In this document: piece by piece, positions 51,201 to 63,600 of the stretch | How positions within the stretch are numbered: the stretch's first letter is position 1 | Layout of the letters: each line of letters begins with the position of its first letter | Source: Lepisosteus oculatus | Lineage: Eukaryota > Chordata > Actinopteri > Semionotiformes > Lepisosteidae | Assembly: GCF_040954835.1 (NCBI RefSeq) | Contig: NC_090703.1 | Location: 15,513,444 to 15,577,443 of the forward strand | Reading direction: 5' to 3' | DNA length: 64,000 bases | Notes under the pieces: model-generated | Told to the model about the DNA's origin: nothing | The model's input: only the letters and a program-made list of their open reading frames with translations | The model's database searches: none | Translations under genes and position numbers: made by a program

Positions 51201-51992
51201 ATAATACAAAGCACATAAGCTCTAGCTATTCCCCAGACAGGAATATTGCAGGTGGTGACATTATGTAGAATCTATTGGAAACCTAGAATAATGAATTTGA
51301 AATACATATGTGGTGCTACAGCACGTATAAAAAACACCTCTCTGCGTTTTTTACTTTAGATTGCCAGCAAACAAAATAATTACTGACTACGTACAGCTTC
51401 TCTGGTGTACCCAGAAAGTGCTCTGTTCTTGACAAGGTGCTGGCAAACAACCTCCACTTAATGATACGAAGTCTTAAATAATTGTATAGACATAACACCA
51501 AATGAAGGCTGAGGTACACAAAGAAATGATTTAATATAAACCACTTGAGAATCATTGCACTAGTATATGTACAATACAGTGCTTCTTACAGGTTCCAGAA
51601 TTTCAGATTCACAAATACAAACACATGATATTCAGTTTTATACAAACCTTTACATCTCCATCTAGTGGTTTAAGTAGAATACTACCTGAAGTGAAATTGC
51701 CATTCAACCTTGAAATTAAGCCAGGCAAGCAGTATGTTTAAGCCTGACCCAGTGATGAGATGTTTATATGACATTTTAGTATTTAATTAAATCTTTTCTT
51801 TTAAAGTGCTGTATGTTTTCTCCTTTAGCAAGATTGGATATGAAGCATTTCTCACTTTCTGTGTCCTAACAGGCACCGACCCACCCCGTCTATAATATCT
51901 GCCCAGAAAAGGTGGCTCAAGCCATAAGATATTTTCATCAGATGCCAGTCCCAGAGCAGAGAGCTACCACCTCCAGCACTCACAACCTCTAA
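36163..51992 (+). CDS. FNTB: Protein farnesyltransferase subunit beta (12 coding exons)
   Basis: Catalytic subunit that, with FNTA, transfers farnesyl to the cysteine of CaaX proteins in the cytosol. Coding exons: 36163-36261, 38753-38817, 42669-42741, 43182-43273, 44260-44406, 45096-45179, 47473-47559, 47852-47981, 49168-49300, 49653-49764, 50658-50772, 51873-51992. They sum to 1257 nt, 418 residues (human 437, with the N-terminus longer). Zinc ligands are Asp282, Cys284 and His347 (rat 297, 299, 362). Active-site residues conserved include Trp87, Trp91, Arg187, Tyr190, His233, Trp288 and Tyr346. The repeated GG-x-GG alpha/alpha-barrel motifs are clear. One family-conserved Arg at the exon 7/8 junction (human ARCQNW) is Ser216 here. 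Introns 3 to 11 hold only the repeats listed separately. The start is the first ATG in frame before DDNVETVTSVEQ. Confidence 0.97.
36262..38752 (+). other. FNTB: FNTB intron 1
   Basis: 2.5 kb with an L2-type LINE 3' fragment (36853-37050) and a strongly pyrimidine-rich stretch (about 38260-38560) shortly before exon 2. The open frames over that stretch reflect base composition only. Confidence 0.6.
36853..37050 (-). repeat. L2-type LINE 3' end fragment
   Basis: CAGTTTATTTCTCATATGCA and a CAATGAAATGCTTATCTGC block match the 3' end of the LINE at 24150-24871 (ACTTTATTGCCATATG, CAATGGAATTC) in the same orientation, followed by an A-run at 37028. Confidence 0.6.
38753..38817 (+). CDS. FNTB: FNTB coding exon 2
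   Basis: 65 nt, residues 34-54 plus two bases of Gln55 (KKVEDSVQQVFSAYQKNHRL). The acceptor is TTACGCAG and the donor CA/GTAAGT. Confidence 0.92.
41618..41750. repeat. 133-bp direct repeat of 41916-42048
   Basis: Identical base for base to 41916-42048. Identity over 133 bp, against about 4% divergence between the palindrome arms, indicates that the two direct copies were templated from one another at or near the time of insertion, as LTRs are. Confidence 0.9.
41897..41914 (-). other. tRNA-Leu-type primer binding site
   Basis: TGGTGTCAGAAGCGGGGC on the minus strand is complementary to the ...CTTCTGACACCA 3' end of vertebrate tRNA-Leu. It lies one base outside the LTR end, the position used by LTR retrotransposons. 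Confidence 0.65.
41916..42167. repeat. 252-bp near-perfect palindrome
   Basis: Arms 41916-42041 and 42042-42167 pair around AGAGAGATCTCTCT with about 5 mismatches per 126 positions. Each arm holds TGGCTCACGGGG (A-box-like, 42050-42061) and GGTTCGAGCCC (B box, 42094-42104), 44 bp apart as in tRNA genes. A perfect 5-bp/7-nt/5-bp T-arm lies at 42091-42107. Confidence 0.9.
42669..42741 (+). CDS. FNTB: FNTB coding exon 3
   Basis: 73 nt, end of Gln55 to Glu79 (PTLQREQHYVYLKRGLRYLS then DAYE). Confidence 0.95.
43182..43273 (+). CDS. FNTB: FNTB coding exon 4
   Basis: 92 nt from Cys80: CLDASRPWLCYWILHSLELL, the most conserved block, with Trp87 and Trp91 of the substrate pocket. The donor is GA/GTGAGT. 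Confidence 0.97.
44260..44406 (+). CDS. FNTB: FNTB coding exon 5
   Basis: 147 nt. Contains GGPGQHAHLAPTYAAVNALC and IIGTEEAYNVIDR. The acceptor is TCTTCTAG. Confidence 0.97.
45096..45179 (+). CDS. FNTB: FNTB coding exon 6
   Basis: 84 nt. LYSVKQPDGSFIMHVGGEVD then VR, a barrel repeat. Arg187 (rat Arg202) is split across the junction with exon 7. Confidence 0.97.
45510..45602 (+). repeat. SINE/L2 tail fragment
   Basis: GTGATGGACTGGCATCCTGA then GGGGGTATCCTATCTCTAGC and CCAGTAATAAAGGATAA follow the tail of the tRNA-head SINE family in FNTB intron 6. Confidence 0.55.
47065..47243 (-). mobile_element. 5S rRNA-derived SINE, head and start of body
   Basis: On the plus strand 47161-47225 reads as a decayed reverse complement of vertebrate 5S rRNA (GTCTCCCATCCCAGTACAAA, CCAGGCCCAGCCTTGTTT, then AGATCTGAGATCTGG). 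It is followed leftward by the SINE body (CACCTCCTACAGCACAG, TAACATCTCATCTGAAGG). The copy lies in FNTB intron 6, minus orientation, 3'-truncated. It complements the headless copy at 8590-8995. Confidence 0.75.
47473..47559 (+). CDS. FNTB: FNTB coding exon 7
   Basis: 87 nt. SAYCAASVASLTNIITPTLF then EGTPNWIT. Contains Tyr190 (rat Tyr205). Confidence 0.96.
47852..47981 (+). CDS. FNTB: FNTB coding exon 8
   Basis: 130 nt. CQNWEGGIGGVPGLEAHGGY then TFCGLAAM. His233 equals rat His248. The exon frame stays open past its donor into a LINE remnant. Confidence 0.96.
48020..48245 (+). repeat. LINE-like remnant with an intact short frame
   Basis: Encodes FKTENRRHFFTQRVVGVWNK then LPGCVVEADSLAFFKKQLNR, a pattern of a fish LINE 3' region. 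It lies in FNTB intron 8, directly downstream of and in frame with exon 8. Confidence 0.6.
49168..49300 (+). CDS. FNTB: FNTB coding exon 9 (zinc ligands)
   Basis: 133 nt. FEGGFQGRCNKLVDGCYSFW with zinc ligands Asp282 and Cys284, plus Arg276, Lys279 and Trp288 of the active site. Confidence 0.97.
49653..49764 (+). CDS. FNTB: FNTB coding exon 10
   Basis: 112 nt. GDKALSMTNWMFEQQALQEY then ILLCCQNPSGGLLDKPGK. The donor is AA/GTGAGT. Confidence 0.97.
50658..50772 (+). CDS. FNTB: FNTB coding exon 11 (zinc ligand His)
   Basis: 115 nt. SRDFYHTCYCLSGLSIAQHF with the third zinc ligand His347 and Tyr346. Confidence 0.97.
50900..50975 (+). repeat. LINE-like remnant, short fragment
   Basis: AGCTACTAGCAACCAAACAA then GCAGGATGGGCCAAATGGTC matches the end of the family at 26228-26440 (TAGCTACTAACTAC). 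Confidence 0.45.
51873..51992 (+). CDS. FNTB: FNTB coding exon 12 (terminal)
   Basis: 120 nt including TAA. APTHPVYNICPEKVAQAIRY is conserved. The last 15 or so residues are divergent, as in other species. Confidence 0.95.
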   Translation, partial: APTHPVYNICPEKVAQAIRYFHQMPVPEQRATTSSTHNL

Positions 51993-52229
51993 CAGACTGC
52001 AGGGGATATGTCCATTCCTTGGGTTTGTAAGAAATGTAATATACAGAGTTTACTTCATACTGGCCTGGAACATAGCTGTCATTGTATTTGTGTATGGACA
52101 TGTCAGGGAATGTCTACCAATGTAAAAGCTTTAACATAGGAAAAGAATGGCCATGCTTTCTTTTTGACTCCTTGGAGTAGGGCAAAACTTACTTCAGTAG
52201 CAGCCAATTTATTTTTAGAATGTATTACT

Positions 52230-52235
52230 AATAAA
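52230..52235 (+). terminator. FNTB: FNTB poly(A) signal
   Basis: First AATAAA after the FNTB stop codon (about 240 nt), within ACTAATAAACTTTTGG. Confidence 0.6.
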
Positions 52236-54084
52236 CTTTTGGAATCCAACTATTTTCTCAGAAGTACAGTGTTTCAGTTTAATGTTTTGGATACCTTGAT
52301 CTCAATTTGCAAACAGGTATATACTGTACATTACTGTTAACTGCTGAGCCCTTCTTGGACCCTTAATGTATATAAACTACTTCCAAAAGTGCTGATTTAA
52401 TTTACAACTGCATTTTCCAGGTGTCCCTCTTGAAATATTTTTAATTAAACCTTTTGTTTTGGAAAAACACTTCCCGATTGCTCTCTTCTCTAAGTCACGT
52501 AAAATTATTTTAATGTTTAAACATTTCGCAATGCTGAAAGCTAAACAGACAAGTATTTTTTTCTAGTGACATTTTTGCTAAGATACACTTATTATAATTA
52601 TTATTACATTCTGTATGTGCAGAACTTTTAAGCTAAAAATCTAGCACCTTCTAAACCATGAGGATTTAGTTTTGGTTTGTATCCATTTCCTGCAGAAAAT
52701 TTAAGGGCCCAAAGCTATAAATTATTTTTAATGAAGGACCAGTTTCACAATTTCCAATTCTATTTAAGAAGTATTTTCCACACTGTGGTCTTGAAAACAG
52801 AGACTATGATATAACATTTTGATTTAACACAAGAAGGAACTGGATAAACCCTTAGCTCCTCAAATCATGCCGACTTTCCCGTTTAGTAAATCCCTCTTAG
52901 TGCCTCAAAGGTCCTGCAGTGGCCAAAAAGCCTAATATACAGTAGATCAGTTTCACACAAAAATAAGGTTCATACTAATACAGATCTAAGGAATAAAAAC
53001 TTGTAATGCTAAGAAACAAGAATAAGAAGTTAATTCCACACCAGCATATAGAAAACATTTTTGCTGTCGAACCTTTTTTAGGTGTAATGGTGGCAAAGAA
53101 GGGGCACAAGAATATAAAGCAAAAGAAAGCATGTAAGAATGGACACAACAGGTGTGAAAGTATCAAAACAAGTGGAACTCTGGGGGACAAGATGTGAAAA
53201 GTTGAAATTCATAAATGAATGAAGAGAACATGCATAAAGAAGTAATTTAACATTAAGAGCTAGTGAAAAGTGTTATCCACGTTTAAGGATTCAGCATACA
53301 AACCGTGCCATTTGTGCCTGGATCTAACTACTTGCTAAAAACATGTTCATCTGCATTCTCAGTAAGGATGTTGAAGGGAAATCTGGTTTCATTTTAGTTT
53401 ACACTACACACAGTTTACAATTAATTATGTCATTATAATAAGCTATACTCTAAAGGAGCTCTAAAAGGCCCCAGAGAAATGCACAGATGATTCAATGGGC
53501 ATGATGCATCAGTTTAATACCTCTCCTTTTTATAGCAGGGCAAGTATAGATGTTTTATAACCCAGGATGCCATTTCACAATGTCCAAACTGCCCAGTTGA
53601 CTGGTATTATGGAACATAATCCAATTATATAATATCAGTGACATAATACATTCTGAAATGGGGAAATTTGGATTATGTTGGTAAAGTTTACAGACTTTAA
53701 AAATGAAATACAAATATTTGTGGCAAAGCTTATATATCAGGTACAGACATATTATGGCTCTACAAAAAATAAATTGGAAAGGTGTTAAGTTATCGCATGC
53801 TGTCATAGCACGTACACTAAAACACAAATGGAGAATGTAGCTACAAGACAAGCGACAAGGCTACACTGCCATTTGCAGTTCTTCCCAATTTGTCAGTGGC
53901 AGTGTTTCAAATTTTGACCTTTTAATTACAAGTTCCAATTGCCAAACTCAAGCTGCAGTTTCTCTTGGCATTTAATAAGAAGCACGAAATTTACAAAATA
54001 AATGTAATACACAGGAGTCATATAGAATCATCCCCTCACTGCCCAAAGACCACCAAACACACCAGCACATAAGGATAAAATAGT
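52236..54084. other. Intergenic DNA between convergent FNTB and MAX
   Basis: About 1.85 kb between the predicted 3' ends. No gene or recognised repeat was seen. Confidence 0.5.
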
Positions 54085-54090
54085 TTTATT
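54085..54090 (-). terminator. MAX: Candidate MAX poly(A) signal
   Basis: AATAAA on the minus strand (inside CTATAAATAAAACTA), about 1.1 kb after the MAX stop codon. This would give a 3' UTR covering 54085-55200, similar in scale to mammalian MAX. Confidence 0.45.
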
Positions 54091-55200
54091 TATAGTCTCA
54101 TAGTAAAGGTAGGCCTCAACTTGCAAGACAATTGTTGGCAGTATGTACAACATACCTGTAATTTCCATGGAATGGAATCAAACATGAACAAAGATCTATT
54201 TAGTACACTCTAAGTCCTATCGAAAAAAAAGGAAAAAGACATACATATACACATCCCCTAGACAGACAAAACGCTTCTAGAGGCAGTCTTGTTTGTAGAA
54301 TTTAAATCAGCAACATTAATAGGAGTTTACAGTGTAATGCACAACACACTGACATGGACAATTTTTTTCTTCAATAAAAAGGTATCTACCTTCAACTGCA
54401 TTGATGAAACATTCAATAACTATTATATATCTGGGAGAACTATATGTAGCATTTCAGTAACTTCCCATGGTTTCATGAGAATAATGTAAAATACAAAACT
54501 TGTGAACCTGTGAAGAAAGATTCCAAATGATGACCTTGAAATCGGTTAGCCTATGACATATACCACAATCTAATTGTTTAACTAGCTCAAGCTAAGGGAC
54601 AAAGTACAATTTAAGCCGCTTTGGAAGTCATTAAATACATCACTTTCAATATAGGGCTTTTTTAAAAAACATTTTTAAATGTAGTCTGATAACCATCTAT
54701 GGGTCCAGTGGTGGGCTGCTCATTTTTAAAGTAACTTTGTATTTAGTGGAAAAGTACAAATATTAAAAAAAGGTCAACCGCGCCATGACAATTATTAGAG
54801 TATGTGTAAATTTCACAACGCTTTACCTCCTAACAGGTTCATACATATTATCAAAAAGTAGTATTTTGTTTTTGCTTTATTTGAAGCTGTACATCGGTCT
54901 CCCTGGGATGCTGCTACGACTACCGTGAGGATATAAAAGCATCAAGTCCATAATAGCAAAGCTGCCACACTTGGGTCGAATAGTTGTTGCTGCTGAGAAA
55001 TGAGTGCTGTATCGTCAGAAAGAGGGAGAAGGAAAAGAAAAACTGAAAGCCCCCTGCTCCCTGCTCCCTCCCTCACCACCACACACCTGTGGGCTTTTGT
55101 CCCTCTCCTGAGCCAGCGTGAAGGGCTGAAAGACAAACTGAAAACGGGAAGTACAAGAGAGTCTCTAGTAAAAGCACACCAGTTTCTTTCTGTGTTGCGC

Positions 55201-55382
55201 TTAGTTGGCATCAACGCGTGGCTTCTTCCTTCTCCCGTCCGACTCGGAATCCGAGCTGGAGTCGGAGCCGCCGTCGAAGGCCGACACGGCGCTGCCTTTC
55301 GGGTTGGTGTACAAGCTGCTGTCCGACGACGAATAGCTGGCCTGGAGCTGCGTGTTCCCCTTTGCCTTCTCCAGTGCACGAA
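55201..55382 (-). CDS. MAX: MAX terminal coding exon
   Basis: 182 nt including [43 protein letters not shown] and the basic end [10 protein letters not shown] (nuclear localisation). The long open frames on the other strand here are shadows of its biased codons. Confidence 0.97.
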
Positions 55383-58300
55383 CTGTGTGAAACAAAATCA
55401 AAAACGAGCAGCTTTCAGGAGATGTTTTCATAACAGCTCATTTGGAAGAATAGAGAATCAACTAGTTTACCTTTTACACCTTGTTCAAAGTAGACCGCAT
55501 GCAACAGTGACTTCATATAAGGAACTTGGTTCTAATACTGCTCATGTCACTGTATCGTGTATATCACTAATTTCATTTCTGTGTTTTTCTCACTTTTTAC
55601 CCAGCTCAACATAAAACAGGTTAAAAAATAGGTCTAGATTCCATTTAGGAAAGGTATTCATTGTTCTTTGAATACTGGGTGTTTTCTTCATCATTATAAC
55701 TTTTAAATACATTTGTGATTACACTAGATCTTCATTTTCTTTAAAAGAACAATGTTAGATGTCTCAATAAACTGGCAAAAATTGTTGGTAAAATGCACGT
55801 TAAATAAGATCTAGGTTTAGTGATCTGCATCACCTGTAAATGCGGATCAGCGGATTGATGAGGAAAATACAACAGATGGTCATGACATTAAAAGAAAAAA
55901 GCCAAAAGGCCCGTATAAAGGATGCCACTTAAAAAATTCAGCAGAGTAAACAAAGAATATTAATCAATCGAAATTACAAAAGAAACGTTTTAAAATCCAT
56001 GTCTTTCTGAAACCATACATTTGTTTCTTTTGCTGCTCTGCATTTTTTTTTATTTTTTAATATAGCAATGTATATGAAAAGAGAAAATGTGTGTTTCAAC
56101 ATCAGTCAACATCCAAGCTCGAGGGGGAAAATAAAACTGGCAAGGGAAGTTAGGTCGGTCACAGAGATCAACGCATCCTGCTACCTGCAATGCGCAGCAG
56201 CTCTGCACTCCCTCACCTTGTTGCTCCAGCAGAGCGTTTTGCCTCTTCAGGTCGTCGATGTCTTGCTGGTGTGTATGGTTTTTCCGTCTCATGTACTGGA
56301 TATACTCTGTGGCTTTGTCTAGGATTTGAGCTCGGGATGCCTGTTTGATAGATTGCTGTCAGCAACAAGTTATAAACTAAAACACACAACGCAGGGTTAT
56401 ATTTTCCTTAGCTCATTACTACAAAATAACTTATTTCATAGGCCACTCTTACAATAACTATAACATGTTTAGGACATTTAGACATTTCCCTCCTCTTAGA
56501 GACATGTGTAACAGTTCCGTTCAAGGAAATAACCAGCTTACTGCTGTTCAGGAGATAATTATATGTTACACCATTCTGAGCCTCTTTACCTAAGGTTGCA
56601 GTCTCAAATTAAGGAACAAAGTAGATTTCATATTCATTCTAGCTTTATGAAGCTGTGGTTTATCAGCAGAAAGACATGCCTTTTCACTCTTATCAGAACA
56701 ATTTATTTAAAAACAATGTTGCTGATTTTCAGCTAACTGCTGTCTTCAACAGAAGAAAAGGCTTTATGAATGAAATGTTCTGAAAGAAAATCCTAACAAA
56801 AGGGTAGTTAATGCTAGTTCTGGCACTCGGCCAGACAAAATCCAAAACAATTCAGGTTTAGTCACTACTGTACTGTATGAGATAAAAGGGCAAGTATCTT
56901 TAAAGACTGTCACTTTAAAGAACTTTAATCTGATTAACATTTTTAAATGTTTTTTCTACTGCTGCCCAGCATTTTTTAAAATACTTAATTGCAAGCCATG
57001 AACATATATAATGCATTTCATAATATAAAAAAATGGGACAGTCCAAATTAAAATACTCATTCATTACTTAAAACTATTTCCAAATATTTGTACAACTTTG
57101 TTAAATGTGAATCATGCAACTGTATTTATAAAATGACACATATAGTCCTTGTCCCATCTTACCTTTAAAAGTGGACCCATTGGTTGTAGCTGGCACAGTT
57201 TAGGTTAAGTGCCATCTAAATACCTCTGTCTTTAATCTGAAACTGGTTTCAATCTCGCACTCTGTTGTCAAAAGGAGAATTTTCTACAGTGCAAACTCAT
57301 TTTTAAACTGAGTTTGTCACACACTGTAACTCAAACTGATACACTGAAATAAAGAGTGTTAATATCATACAGCAGAACATAAATTCCATTAGAACATATT
57401 ATAAAACCATACATTTTCAAGATGTACTTTGTCAACTTAGATTGAAAAACAGGAATGTAAAACTGAATTCCTTGAAGCTTTCATTCATTCATCACCATTC
57501 CTCTTACTATTCAGCCTTCTACTTTTTCTTGATGGGTCTTAATCCAGCAGATAAACTCTGCTACCTGTAGTTCAGTCAGATAAATGTTTAAATATTGCCC
57601 TGGTCCATAGTCTTAAGTGTGCATACATGAAGAAACCAATGACAGTGTAGTGTAATATACCTTGAGACTCTTAATAGGAGTTCTCAAATTCCAAAGAGAC
57701 CCCTTAATAAGTTCAAAAACTGTAATAAAAATATGGTACGAGTATCTTTAATAATGTCTTATCTATTTTATGTGAGGAAATGGCAATGTCTAAGGCCTGT
57801 GAAAATGGTATTTTCTCCCTGGCAGGCTTTAACAACTTTAATAATGAAGTGAGCAATGCAGGGTTAGGAGGGTGTGAAACCACCATTTCAGTGGAAATTC
57901 CTTTATTGCCGTCTTTTTACAGTGAGCACAGCACAAATATACTGCTTCACTTGTTGAAAGGAAAAGGGTTAAAATTAAAAGAGCTACATACAGTAGCTAT
58001 GTTAGAAATGTCTCAATGTATGCATCACCTTGAATAAACAGTTATTTGTTTATTGCAACAATACAAGTGGTTAGATTAACCCAATAAGTCTTCCAATACT
58101 TGATTCTCTCATTTTTAGGTTGTGCAGCAAAACTAATGTGTTCCTAAGACCAGAACTCTGTTAAATGGTTAAATGATTTTTTCCCCCAAAGGTATAACAA
58201 TTCACTAAGCCTAACAATTCTAACTTCAACAGATATTAAATATTAATATTTAATTATATTAGAGGTTTTCAAGGCCCTCTTTAAACACCTGTCTAAAGGA

Positions 58301-58990
58301 GTGATATCAATGATAAGATAATGTTTTTATGTTTAACAGTCATATAGCGATTCACAGTTCTAGCTATTGCTGCACTCAACCACAAAGTTTAAAAACATTT
58401 AAGTAGTAATGACTGGTTACCAGAAAGTTACAAGTACCTTAAAGGTACACAAAGTTGGAAATTAATTTTACAAATCCAGGAATGTTTGCTAGTACCATTT
58501 TTGTGATGTAAAGTAAAAAAAAAAATCTAATTCCTGTGAGAGAACAAGAAGAATTTATAGATGGTCTTAAAGCACAAAACTTCCAATTCCTTAAAATCAA
58601 CCAAACAGAAATGTTACTAATGGAGGCAATGAAACCTTGTTGTTTTAATTGGGAACCAAATTTACAAAGGGATCAGCACGAACTGCCCTCTTCTTAATTG
58701 AAATGCTGTTATAGCTCTTCTTTTCCAGAAAGTGCACTACAGTTTTCAGGTGAACACAGCATGCTTTTCCTTTATAAAAATGGTGGTGGGGGCAGTAATC
58801 ATAAAAATGTGCTGTACTCACAAACATTCCTGGTTTTACAGTGTACAAAATAATGGATCAGTAGTCCTGCCACTGTACTAACCTTTTCCCCTTGCAAAGC
58901 AGGCACAGAGTCTCGTAAACTGTGAAAGCTGTCTTTGATGTGGTCCCTACGTTTGCGCTCCAGCGCATTATGGTGTGCCCGTTTGTCTGC
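55201..58990 (-). CDS. MAX: Protein max, bHLH-leucine zipper (partial: last 3 coding exons)
   Basis: Obligate dimer partner of MYC, MXD and MNT proteins, binding the E-box CACGTG in the nucleus. Exons on the minus strand are 58883-58990, 56217-56340 and 55201-55382, giving 137 residues in one frame. The basic region is [20 protein letters not shown] (with the His-Glu-Arg E-box contacts). Next come helix 1 and the loop ([16 protein letters not shown]), helix 2 and the start of the zipper ([37 protein letters not shown]), then the acidic Ser-rich tail and the basic end [11 protein letters not shown]. All junctions are GT-AG and in phase. The first exon(s), encoding MSDNDDIEVESD and the alternative 9-residue insert in human, were not found up to 64000 and probably lie beyond the window. 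Confidence 0.96.
55383..58882 (-). other. MAX: MAX introns between the three exons
   Basis: Introns 55383-56216 and 56341-58882. AT-rich. No repeat family or additional exon was recognised. Confidence 0.5.
56217..56340 (-). CDS. MAX: MAX exon with helix 2 and leucine zipper
   Basis: 124 nt, 41 residues plus one base, identical in reading to human [20 protein letters not shown] and onward. The donor is CAAG/GTGAGG. Confidence 0.97.
58883..58990 (-). CDS. MAX: MAX exon with basic region, helix 1 and loop
   Basis: 108 nt, phase 0 at both ends, 36 residues ADKRAHHN...LQGEK. The acceptor is TTTCAG/GCA and the donor AAG/GTTAGT. One change from human in this block is VPALQ for VPSLQ. Confidence 0.97.
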
Positions 58991-59239
58991 CTGAAATGAA
59001 AATGTTACATTTATTACAACCCTGTAAAATTAAAGAATTACTGAAGCCACAAAATGTGTCAAAGTACCTGGAGGGTTCCAGTTTGTGATAATGGATTTTG
59101 CTTTAATGGCCAATGGCCAATTACATAAAGCCTGCAAACAGATTTTCCTTCCAATACTCCTGCATGCATCAGACTCCACTTTGACGCATATCTGATCAGA
59201 TCAAATGAAATGATCAAAATTCTCCACAATTCTTTATTT

Positions 59240-60690
<1,451 letters not shown>

Positions 60691-63600
60691 TGCAATACGT
60701 AAAGACCATATATGAGAAAGAAAAAATTAAAGTGTGACAAAGCAATGTATCATGGCTGCTCCATGCCAAGCAGGTGGACCGTAACAGGAAACAGGAAAAA
60801 CAGTGACTTATATTTAAACAGATTATGAGTGTTATTATGTTATGAGTGCAAGAGAGACAGCATGTGATACATGGGGAAGGGCTATGTGATTTAGTTCATA
60901 CTGTAACTGGGAGGGCTAGAATGATTCTGGCCAAACTTGTCAAACTGCTTTATAATGAAAAAGGCAACTTAGAGTTTAATAATCATCCTCTAGTAGAAAC
61001 AAATGTTAAGGAGTTAGAAACGTTTTCCTTGGAGCCCTCTTATAAATGCAATTTTCACAGAATCTTAACACAAAATAACCACATACAGGTTAGGTAAGAA
61101 AAATTAAAATCACATTTCAACTGTTTCTACAGCATCAGTAAAAAAACTAAACTTGTTAAAAACATCCCCCAGTACAGAATAGCAAGACACCCTCCAATAA
61201 TAAAAACTCAGTATAACTGTTCACTTGCCTGAGAGAATCACACGTACCCAAGCTATCATACATGCAAACCAATGCAACGTAGAAAGGTGTATTTTAGGAC
61301 GCAGATACCCATTCACCCCTAAGGTTTCACAAGAATTATGGAACAGAAATGCATATTAACCAACATCATCATTGTCCATTTTCTACTCACATGAATCTGG
61401 TGGACCTCACCAATGTAAAGCGCATGTAAAAAACTTAGAAAAGCAGAAGACAGCCCTTTTATCTTCACTCTTGCTTTTCACCTGGTAAACAAATTCAGAC
61501 TTTGCTGTTCAGAAATAGGTATTTTACACATTCCAACTAAGCCTTTCGCACCTCAAACCCATCTTGACTCTCAACAGGTTTATCCTTCAACCCAGACCGC
61601 CAATCTATGTGCCCTGTAAGTACAATCACAGTGGGACAAAGTAGCATTGCAAACCGAGTATTTGGCTGTAATTAACTGTGCACCGAGCAGTTTGCTTCAA
61701 AGTAGAATTATGTTGACTTTCTCGGGAACTAGACAGAACTTTTTCTTAAATCTGTCAAAATTTCAACCACTAGACAGTTTTTGGGAAGGAATATACCAAT
61801 AATCCTACATGTTAACTCCCTCAGGACAACTAATAAAAAAAGAATCCCCCAATTATAAAACTGTAAACATTTTTTTCCTTTCTGAAATAGCTACTTCTCT
61901 GCTGTAGTTCAGGATTACTGTTCATAGCATGAAAGACAGCTCTAAAGTCCCACGTTCCGTTTTATTCAGGACAGTCTGAATAGATTCTGTTCAACAGGAC
62001 AAAAACGATCCATATCTGAATATTTAAAATGTAATTACAAACAGCTTTTCAGCAAATAATTGTATTCAACAAGGTTTCGAATTCTCACTACTTCTGGTCC
62101 AACTTCATCATCATCACCTTGAGGTTAAGGGCACAACTTAACTGTAGTGAATGCCAGCTGTTGATAAATGAAAAACAGCTGCTTTGAGCAAAGGTTTACA
62201 AGTGGCCCACCTATCACTTTACACAAGTCATGTTTGCTTTATTTTTACCACCTGGGGTGCACTGGTATCCCAATACACTAGAGCTATACCAGGGTGGAGG
62301 CTGATGCAGTGTACAAAGGCTTAATAAAATGGTTACAAAAGAATAGATGTAAAGTGTAAAATGCTCTGTGCATGGGCAAGAGAAGTAAAACTCACACCAG
62401 CTGCTCCAATTGTTCCAGGCCATTTACATGAGCATGAGAATATCTACAAACTATACATTCCACTGACAGCCATCCTATTGAAGTCATCATAGTTAAAAAG
62501 CAGACAAGTCAGTTACCCAGAATCATTCATTTTTACAGTCCGATTCACATTTCAAAGCTGAAACATGGGGCTCTCATCTATAAATGTAGAGTCTTAGACA
62601 ACATGCTCTCAGAACCTGTCTTCAAACAACACGGATGGATCCTCAACAAACTGCAGTGAGATTGAAAAAATACAAATTCATCCATCACGACAGAACTGTA
62701 ACAAAGTACAACTTTAAAAAGCAGAGCTTTTGCACCTTTGACGCAGATGCATGCCATTTAAGTATGTCAATCATGGAAAAAAGCACCATCAGAACAGGAT
62801 CTGTCATTAGTTAATTGTAAGAACTGTACTATAGGAAGTGTTGCTTAGCGATAGAACAAAGTTGGCTAAGAACCTGTCTGTGGACATTAAAAATCCAGTT
62901 CTTCTCTCTGCAGAACATGAGACACCTGTCTTGCTGTTCAGGACATTTCAAAGGAAGTCTGCCTACGTCCACTCCATCTATCACCACATCTGTCCACTGT
63001 CTTCCTCGCTAGGTCATGAGTATTGGCCGTATGATACTACTACACTACAGGTTAATTAAAACAGCTTCATGACAAATACCTGTAGCTGTTAGGTTCTCAG
63101 CTAATTTTCATACAGGAGTCAGGAGAGTAAGCTAAGATTCCTGCTCTTCTCTGATTTAGGTTCTCAATTTCAAGTCCTTAGTAGTTTTAAGTCTTGCAAC
63201 ATCTTCGGTTGCATAATTCAGAAGTATTTCAAATGGTTTCTGATAATACCTGAAAAAAAAAAAGTATTATTCCACAGAGATGAAAATCTCTTCCTACAGA
63301 ATAGATGGTTTCCATGATTGAAAATGCTGTTGCAGGAGGAGACTTTTCCTTATTTCCATCTTGATCAACAAGGTTTTGATAAAAACTGACAAAACACCAG
63401 TATTCTAAAAAAAATAGGGACATTTTAGTAAAGCTCATTAGCTTTTTGGTGGTGCAAAATATTGTTCCACTATTAGCAAAATGGTTTTGAAGATCATATT
63501 CTAAAATAATTGAAATCCAAATAGTTCGAGAACAACAGATTCAGTCAAGTAATGGAACTTTATTCCACAACTTCGGGAGGCAAGTTCTGGAAAATGGAGG

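Noticed and set aside
51655-51672. CATCTAGTGG, near-match to the CTCF consensus
   Set aside because: Lacks the invariant C after GG (A instead) on the minus strand. Kept out as a weak match.
54942-55379. 145-codon minus-strand open frame
   Set aside because: Same strand as the MAX terminal exon but out of frame with it. The exon frame ending RVDAN is clearly the real one.
55000-55614. 204-codon plus-strand open frame
   Set aside because: Antisense to the MAX terminal exon and its intron edge. The frame is open because of the biased Ser/Asp/Arg codons of MAX, and there is no homology or splice logic.
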